Positions 1 through 3,299 of a stretch of DNA of 6,152 bases are shown here, in pieces (position 1 is the first letter of the stretch; each line of letters begins with the position of its first letter). The position numbers and the translations under genes are program-made. The notes under the pieces were generated by a model that saw only the letters and a program-made list of their open reading frames with translations, was not told the origin of the DNA and searched no databases. Origin of the DNA: Acidobacteriota bacterium (GTDB taxonomy: Bacteria > Acidobacteriota > Terriglobia > Acidoferrales > 2-02-FULL-67-57); the NCBI GenBank assembly GCA_016210895.1, contig JACQTG010000245.1:1-6152 (forward strand). The letters run 5' to 3'.

Positions 1-467
1 CAGGGTCCGCAGGCGCCGGCGGTGAGGAAGATGTAACGGTCGGTGATTTCCTGCTTCGACAAGCCTTTCTCTTCCAGTTGCTGGAGGTACTGGACGAGGT
101 TGCCGACGGTGAAGTAGGTGGGGTTGCACTGGCCGTTGTTGCCGTACTCTTTGCCTAGCTGGAAGGCCCGGACGTCTGGCGTGGGGATCACTTCGCAGGT
201 ATAGCCAAGGCCCTCGATGGCGCCGTGAATGAGCTTCTCGTGCTTCCAGGTCAGTCCGCCGAAGAGCAGCGTAGTGCGACCGCGCTGCCCAGCCGTAAAC
301 GGCCGCTCGACAGGCTTTGTGAAGTGATGCACCTGGCGGTGCTCGACGCCGTACTCCTTTTCGAGACGCGCGCGTTCGACCTCCAGACGCTTCCGGATTA
401 GCTCTTCCATCGAACCAATCTGAACCAGCCCTGAATTGCCCGATACAGGTTGCGACGCTGTGCTCAT
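1..467 (-). CDS. 2-hydroxyacyl-CoA dehydratase activase-related protein, N-terminal part
   Basis: The first 155 residues are visible before the left edge. After a variable N-terminus and a charged helix (~20-40, EELIRKRLEVERARLEKEYG) comes a Rossmann-like start, TTLLFGGLTWKHEKLIHGAI (65-84), then PTPDVRAFQLGKEYGNNGQCNPTYFTVGN containing C114, and FLTAGACGP (147-155) with C153 just before the cut. The NNGQCNPTYFTVGN and TAGACGP motifs are characteristic of COG3581/DUF2229-like proteins, which accompany or are fused to activases of 2-hydroxyglutaryl-CoA and benzoyl-CoA reductase type enzymes; the conserved cysteines are thought to serve an iron-sulfur site. The biochemical role of this subfamily outside anaerobes is unclear. 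The ATG has a good ribosome binding site. It is separated from the upstream genes by 261 bp and probably has its own promoter. The family call rests on remembered motifs; the full domain order cannot be seen. Confidence 0.75.
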   Translation of the reverse strand, partial: MSTASQPVSGNSGLVQIGSMEELIRKRLEVERARLEKEYGVEHRQVHHFTKPVERPFTAGQRGRTTLLFGGLTWKHEKLIHGAIEGLGYTCEVIPTPDVRAFQLGKEYGNNGQCNPTYFTVGNLVQYLQQLEEKGLSKQEITDRYIFLTAGACGP

Positions 468-480
468 CTCACCCTCACCT
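468..480 (-). promoter_or_regulatory. Ribosome binding site of the activase-like gene
   Basis: On the minus strand the bases before ATG (467-465) read AGGTGAGGGTGAG. GAGG at 476-473 lies 5 nt from the start codon and AGGTGA at 480-475 extends the complementarity to the 16S rRNA 3' end. This supports the chosen ATG. Confidence 0.55.
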
Positions 481-552
481 GCGATGGCCAAGCTTGTCCG
501 CCAGAAACAGTTTTCCCCTACGTCCGGACACGGCTCTCTCTGGATTTCGACA

Positions 553-576
553 GTTGGCCATCAAATTACGGCCAAC
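553..576. repeat. Perfect 7-bp inverted repeat, GTTGGCC / GGCCAAC
   Basis: GTTGGCC (553-559) and GGCCAAC (570-576) are perfect inverted repeats separated by 10 bp of AT-rich sequence. There is no T run on either side, so it does not look like an intrinsic terminator. It sits about 85 bp upstream of the activase-like gene and could be an operator dyad or an mRNA hairpin in its leader; chance is also possible. Confidence 0.4.
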
Positions 577-594
577 ATCTTCTGCCAGAGTGGG

Positions 595-684
595 TTAGGA
601 GAAAACCGCTTTACAGCGAATGGCAGTAATTTCGCCTCGAACGGCGGCGTAGCGGATTGTTTGGGGTAACTCGTTAGATTTCAA
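595..684 (-). CDS. Possible small ORF of 29 residues with TTG start
   Basis: On the minus strand a strong GGAGGT (696-691) is followed after 6 nt by a TTG codon (684-682) that opens a 29-codon frame ending in TAA at 597-595. The product would begin MKSNELPQTIRYAAVRGEIT and contain one cysteine; it has no membrane segment and resembles nothing I recognise. The ribosome binding site is the best reason to consider it, and it is stronger than those of most genes in the window. Against it are the short length, the rare start codon and the overlap with a promoter-like sequence. It could be a leader peptide or an accident of sequence. Confidence 0.25.
   Translation of the reverse strand: MKSNELPQTIRYAAVRGEITAIRCKAVFS
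602..619 (-). terminator. Weak terminator-like hairpin with GTAA loop and T run
   Basis: On the minus strand TCGCT (619-615) and AGCGG (610-606) can pair (four Watson-Crick pairs and one U-G) around a GUAA loop of the GNRA type, directly followed by G-free TTTT (605-602). The stem is short for an intrinsic terminator. It may contribute to ending the upstream operon or act as an attenuator-like element in the leader of the next gene. Confidence 0.25.
656..684 (-). promoter_or_regulatory. Possible sigma70-like promoter for the activase-like gene
   Basis: Reading the minus strand, TTGAAA (684-679, five of six matches to TTGACA) is followed after exactly 17 bp by AACAAT (661-656, four of six matches to TATAAT). 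It lies in the AT-richer part of the gap and points towards the activase-like gene, leaving a leader of about 180 nt. The -10 match is mediocre, and the same bases form the start of the possible small ORF. Confidence 0.3.
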
Positions 685-728
685 TTGATTACCTCCATCG
701 GCAACCCCCGCAACAATGGCCGTCGAGA

Positions 729-1067
729 CTACTTTCGGTCGTCCAGCTTGAGCGGCTTCTTGAGGTTCCAGGTGAGTTCGGGAGAAAGCTCGGTAATTTC
801 CATCCCCTCGCGCACGATGACCTTGCAGGTGAGAATCTCCCGCGGCTCGTCCTGCTCACCCCCAATCCGGTAAGCGACGCGGCAGGTCTGGCACTCCTGG
901 TTCCAGCAGAACCGTCCATACGGAATCGTGTCAGGGCTCAAGAATTGGAAGCACCGGAGCAGCATGTTTTTCTCCGGCACCTCGAACTTCTTCCCCAGAA
1001 TCGTGATCGTGACCAGCCGCTCGAAGGGCCGAAAGGGGCTCGGTTCCTGCACGTCCCGAGTATACAC
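729..1067 (-). CDS. Small 2Fe-2S ferredoxin-like protein
   Basis: A 112-residue protein with the features of a beta-grasp 2Fe-2S domain of the NuoG/SdhB-like type. The likely cluster ligands are C54, C59, C62 and C81 (Cx4Cx2Cx18C), within GRFCWNQECQTCRV and ILTCKV; C39 is an extra cysteine outside that pattern. The segment VREGMEITELSPEL (85-98) resembles the strand after the last ligand in NuoG-type domains. There is no signal peptide or membrane segment, so it should be a cytoplasmic electron carrier or a small subunit of a larger enzyme; no partner oxidoreductase is visible. The start is uncertain. GTG at 1067 is the first standard start codon after the in-frame stop at 1112-1110, but no Shine-Dalgarno lies close to it; GTG at 1052 is an alternative. 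It lies 42 bp downstream of the glycosyltransferase and is probably the last gene of the operon. Confidence 0.85.
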   Translation of the reverse strand: MYTRDVQEPSPFRPFERLVTITILGKKFEVPEKNMLLRCFQFLSPDTIPYGRFCWNQECQTCRVAYRIGGEQDEPREILTCKVIVREGMEITELSPELTWNLKKPLKLDDRK

Positions 1068-1109
1068 GAACCAACCACATGCGCTGTGCGCGGCCGTCTT
1101 CCTCAGTGG

Positions 1110-1799
1110 TTAGACGGAGAGCCGGGTGCGATCTCGCACGGGTGGGTAGAGGCGCGCCAGACGCTCGGGAGACACGCCCAACCAGTACAGGCCTTGAATC
1201 ACGACCCAGGAGAACATCGTCGGCACCAGCCGACCGTGTTGCCAGCGCCGGGCTGAAACCTCCAATCTTTCCGGCAGGGACACGGTCTTCCCTGCCCGCA
1301 CCAGCCGCCGAGCAAACTCGTAGTCGTCGAGCACCGGCAGTGGCCGAAAGCCCCCCAACCGCCAGAACACTTCTCGCCGCACAAAGATGCCCATATCGCC
1401 GTAGAAAATCCCGTAGGCCCGCCGCCAAGCGTTTACCCGTGTGAAGACGCGGCTGGCCAAGCTATCACCCGTGTACTGCAGCGAAAAGGTTCCCCCCATA
1501 ACGTCTGGGTCGGCCAGCGCCCGACGCAGGGCCGCCAGTCCTCCCCGGGGGAATCGCACATCAGCGTGGAGAAATAGTAGCGTATCGCCTTGCGCCGCGG
1601 CTGCCCCGGCGTTCAATTGTCGGCCGCGGTTGCGCTCCGTCTCCACCACTTGCGCGTAGCGGCGAGCAATCTCACGTGTGCGGTCGGTGCTGCCGCCGTC
1701 GGCCACGATAATCTCCGCGCCTTCCTCTCCGTTCAGATCGGCGAGCAGCGATTCCAGCATGGACTCTTCGTTCCAGGTGGGAATGACAATCGAGATCAT
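1110..1799 (-). CDS. Family 2 (GT-A) glycosyltransferase, TIGR04283 type
   Basis: A 229-residue soluble GT-A fold glycosyltransferase expected to use a nucleotide-activated sugar. Motifs in order: SIVIPTWNEE (3-12), the nucleotide-binding IIVADGGSTD (30-39), NRGRQLNAGAAAAQGD (57-72), the DXD-equivalent FLHADV (76-81), GDMGIFVRREVFWRLGGF (134-151) and an acidic DDYEFARRL (158-166) where the catalytic base is expected. GRQLNAGA followed by LLFLHAD and the short C-terminus with VSPERLARLYPP match the family named TIGR04283 (selenodomain-associated transferase 2, also annotated as arsenosugar glycosyltransferase) better than dolichyl-phosphate mannose synthases. No membrane anchor is obvious. The frame stays open upstream to 2009, but that part overlaps the zinc-ribbon gene and lies outside the fold; ATG at 1799 immediately precedes the conserved first beta strand. 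No good Shine-Dalgarno is visible, so translation may depend on the upstream gene. Donor and acceptor cannot be read from the sequence. Confidence 0.9.
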   Translation of the reverse strand: MISIVIPTWNEESMLESLLADLNGEEGAEIIVADGGSTDRTREIARRYAQVVETERNRGRQLNAGAAAAQGDTLLFLHADVRFPRGGLAALRRALADPDVMGGTFSLQYTGDSLASRVFTRVNAWRRAYGIFYGDMGIFVRREVFWRLGGFRPLPVLDDYEFARRLVRAGKTVSLPERLEVSARRWQHGRLVPTMFSWVVIQGLYWLGVSPERLARLYPPVRDRTRLSV

Positions 1800-1821
1800 T
1801 CCGGACAAGCTGAGGCAGAAG

Positions 1822-2328
1822 TCAGACGGTTGCGCGGCGCGCCGCTTCCTGGCGGTAGTGCTGCTCTCCTTCCTGCGACAGCAAAACCCACAGCCCGTAA
1901 ATCCCGAGCAGCGTCCCAAACGGCGGCCGCACCAGAGCCAACATGCACGCCACCAGGCCCAGCATCCGTCCCCAGTCGCGGTACTGCAGCAACTCCACGC
2001 CCGCGCCAATGGCCAGCAGCGAAACCAGTGAATAGATCACCGCCACTGCGGCGATCACACTTGGCAGCACGGCCGACTCCGACAGCGAAAGGCCGAGGAG
2101 TTTCGAAAGAAAAATCCCGACGGTGCCCGCCGCCAGCACGCCCAACAGGTGCAGCGCGAAACTCACGATGCCCCAGGCCAGCAGTAAAATCCCGAGGAGC
2201 TGGACGTGCCCGTGCATGCGAGACCCGCCGGCCGACCCCACCGCCTTCCCACAGCGGGCACAAAAGCGAGAGCCCACATGGAGCGGAGTCCCGCACCCCG
2301 TGCAGTAGCCGGCGGGTGACTCAGTCAC
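1822..2328 (-). CDS. Zinc-ribbon domain integral membrane protein of unknown function
   Basis: A 168-residue protein that I cannot assign to a named function. The N-terminus holds a short zinc ribbon with two CxxC knuckles, C9-TG-C12 and C23-AR-C26, 10 residues apart, the usual four-cysteine zinc site. A short Gly/Ser linker (~31-37) leads to a hydrophobic part with about four membrane segments: ~41-68, ~86-113, ~121-134 and ~137-151. The C-terminal tail (~152-168) is polar and basic and probably lies on the same side as the zinc ribbon. Small zinc-ribbon membrane proteins of this architecture are common hypothetical proteins in bacteria. It begins with GTG overlapping the accA stop and is followed after 22 bp by a glycosyltransferase, so it is very likely cotranscribed with both. 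A link to lipid or envelope metabolism is only suggested by position. The coding call is firm; the function is open. Confidence 0.85.
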   Translation of the reverse strand: MTESPAGYCTGCGTPLHVGSRFCARCGKAVGSAGGSRMHGHVQLLGILLLAWGIVSFALHLLGVLAAGTVGIFLSKLLGLSLSESAVLPSVIAAVAVIYSLVSLLAIGAGVELLQYRDWGRMLGLVACMLALVRPPFGTLLGIYGLWVLLSQEGEQHYRQEAARRATV

Positions 2329-3284
2329 GCACGCAGTTCCTGGAAGAATTGGCCCATGCGGCGGAATTTTTCGTAGCGGTGGTCGAGCAGCTCCTGCGGG
2401 CTCAGCTCGCGCAACTCGCCGAGCGAGCGCACCAGCACCGCGTCCAGAATCGCCGCCATCCCTTCCCAGTCCAGGTGCGCGCCCCCCTCGGGCTCGGGCA
2501 CGACTTCGTCAATCAGCCCCAGCGTCAGTAGGTCATCGGCGGTTATTTTCAAGGCTTCAGCCGCCAGCTCCTTCTGGCTGGCATCCCGCCACATAATTGA
2601 AGCGCAGCCCTCAGGCGAAATCACCGAGTAGAAACTGTTCTCGAGCATATTGATCTTGTCACCAATGGCGATGGCCAGGGCGCCGCCGCTGCCGCCTTCG
2701 CCAGTGACGGTCACGACGATGGGCACAGGCAGGCGCGCGATTTCGCGCAAGTTGTGGGCAATCGCCTCCGCCTGACCCCGCTCTTCCGCGTCCATGCCGG
2801 GATAGGCGCCCTGCGTGTCCACAAAGCTGAAAATCGGTCGGTTGAACTTGGCCGCCAGTTGCATCGCGCGCAGCGCCTTGCGGTAGCCTTCCGGCTTGGG
2901 CTGGCCGAAGTTGCGCGCCAGCCGCTCCTTGGTGTCGCGGCCCTTCTGGTGGCCCACCACGAGAACGGGCATACCGTGGAAGCGCGCTATACCGCAGACG
3001 ATAGCTTGGTCATCCGCGTAGCCACGATCGCCGTGGATCTCGCTAAAATCTTCGAACAGCAGCTTGACGTAGTCGAGCGTGTAGGGGCGTTGCGGATGCC
3101 GCGCCAACTCTACCTTCTGCCACGCCGTGCGCGCGCCGCCCAGCTCCTGGCGCAATTCGGCCACGCGCTTCTTGAGCTGCTCGATTTCTTCCTGTACCGC
3201 CTGCCCCTTGGTCGGCACGCGCTCGAGCTGCTCGAGTTGATGCTCCAGCAGCACCAATTCCTGCGTGGCGTTCCGGTCCGCCAT
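2325..3284 (-). CDS. accA: Acetyl-CoA carboxylase carboxyltransferase subunit alpha (AccA)
   Basis: With AccD it transfers the carboxyl group from carboxybiotin on AccB to acetyl-CoA, giving malonyl-CoA, the committed step of fatty acid synthesis in the cytoplasm. The 319-residue product has the same length as E. coli AccA and is complete. Visible features: an N-terminal helical region rich in Glu, Gln, Leu and Arg (~10-50) typical of AccA; HPQRPYTLDYV (63-73); GHQKGRDTKE (111-120); DTQGAYPG (156-163); the glycine-rich GEGGSGGALA (195-204), which in the crotonase fold forms the carboxybiotin-side oxyanion loop; and SVISPEGCASIMW (220-232). The ATG is preceded by an AGGAA element. accD is not in the window, so the two subunits are encoded apart, as in many bacteria. 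The stop TGA overlaps the start of the next gene. No residue of the core motifs looks lost. Confidence 0.98.
   Translation of the reverse strand: MADRNATQELVLLEHQLEQLERVPTKGQAVQEEIEQLKKRVAELRQELGGARTAWQKVELARHPQRPYTLDYVKLLFEDFSEIHGDRGYADDQAIVCGIARFHGMPVLVVGHQKGRDTKERLARNFGQPKPEGYRKALRAMQLAAKFNRPIFSFVDTQGAYPGMDAEERGQAEAIAHNLREIARLPVPIVVTVTGEGGSGGALAIAIGDKINMLENSFYSVISPEGCASIMWRDASQKELAAEALKITADDLLTLGLIDEVVPEPEGGAHLDWEGMAAILDAVLVRSLGELRELSPQELLDHRYEKFRRMGQFFQELRA
2329..2341 (-). promoter_or_regulatory. Ribosome binding site and GTGA overlap fixing the start of the zinc-ribbon gene
   Basis: Within the last accA codons the minus strand carries AGGAA at 2341-2337, then an 8-nt spacer and GTG at 2328-2326. 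The GTG shares bases with the accA TGA stop (2327-2325), making a GTGA overlap. This supports GTG, not a later codon, as the start and suggests termination-reinitiation coupling to accA. Confidence 0.55.
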
Positions 3285-3299
3285 AATATTTTCCTAGGG
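3285..3299 (-). promoter_or_regulatory. Ribosome binding site of accA, overlapping the dnaE stop codon
   Basis: On the minus strand the junction reads TAGGAAAATATTATG. The dnaE TAG stop supplies the first bases of an AGGAA Shine-Dalgarno-like element, followed by an AT-rich spacer and the accA ATG. The arrangement implies that ribosomes ending dnaE are released at the accA initiation site, which favours translational coupling (inference). Confidence 0.6.

Larger units (their letters stand above)
468..728. other. Intergenic region of 261 bp, lower in GC than its neighbours
   Basis: This is the only sizeable gap in the window. Positions 541-690 are about 47% GC by direct count (71 of 150), against about 68% in a sampled 60-bp stretch of accA. 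It separates the probable dnaE operon from the activase-like gene, so it should hold the end of one transcript and the promoter of the next. Inside it I can point to a possible 29-codon ORF (595-684), a sigma70-like promoter (656-684), a short hairpin followed by a T run (602-619), a partly symmetric element (611-629) and a 7-bp inverted repeat (553-576). Several overlap and cannot all be functional. No tRNA, riboswitch or strong terminator was recognised. Confidence 0.8.

Noticed and set aside
436..669. Plus-strand ORF of 77 codons across the intergenic gap
   Set aside because: It starts inside the activase-like gene in antisense and has no ribosome binding site or similarity I can recognise.
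640..700. tRNA-like or riboswitch-like fold in the gap
   Set aside because: No T-loop (GGTTCRA), no cloverleaf arms and no known aptamer core were found.
698..728. Hairpin just after the 2Fe-2S gene as operon terminator
   Set aside because: Only about 4 bp pair (CGGC with GCCG) around a 16-nt loop and no T run follows.
1800..2009. 70-residue N-terminal extension of the glycosyltransferase
   Set aside because: The extension overlaps the zinc-ribbon gene, is rich in Cys, Trp and Arg with no fold, and GT-A proteins begin at the MISIVIP strand coded from 1799.
1590..2531. Plus-strand ORF of 313 codons
   Set aside because: It runs antisense through the glycosyltransferase, zinc-ribbon gene and accA; the product is rich in Arg, Ala and Pro with no fold signature.
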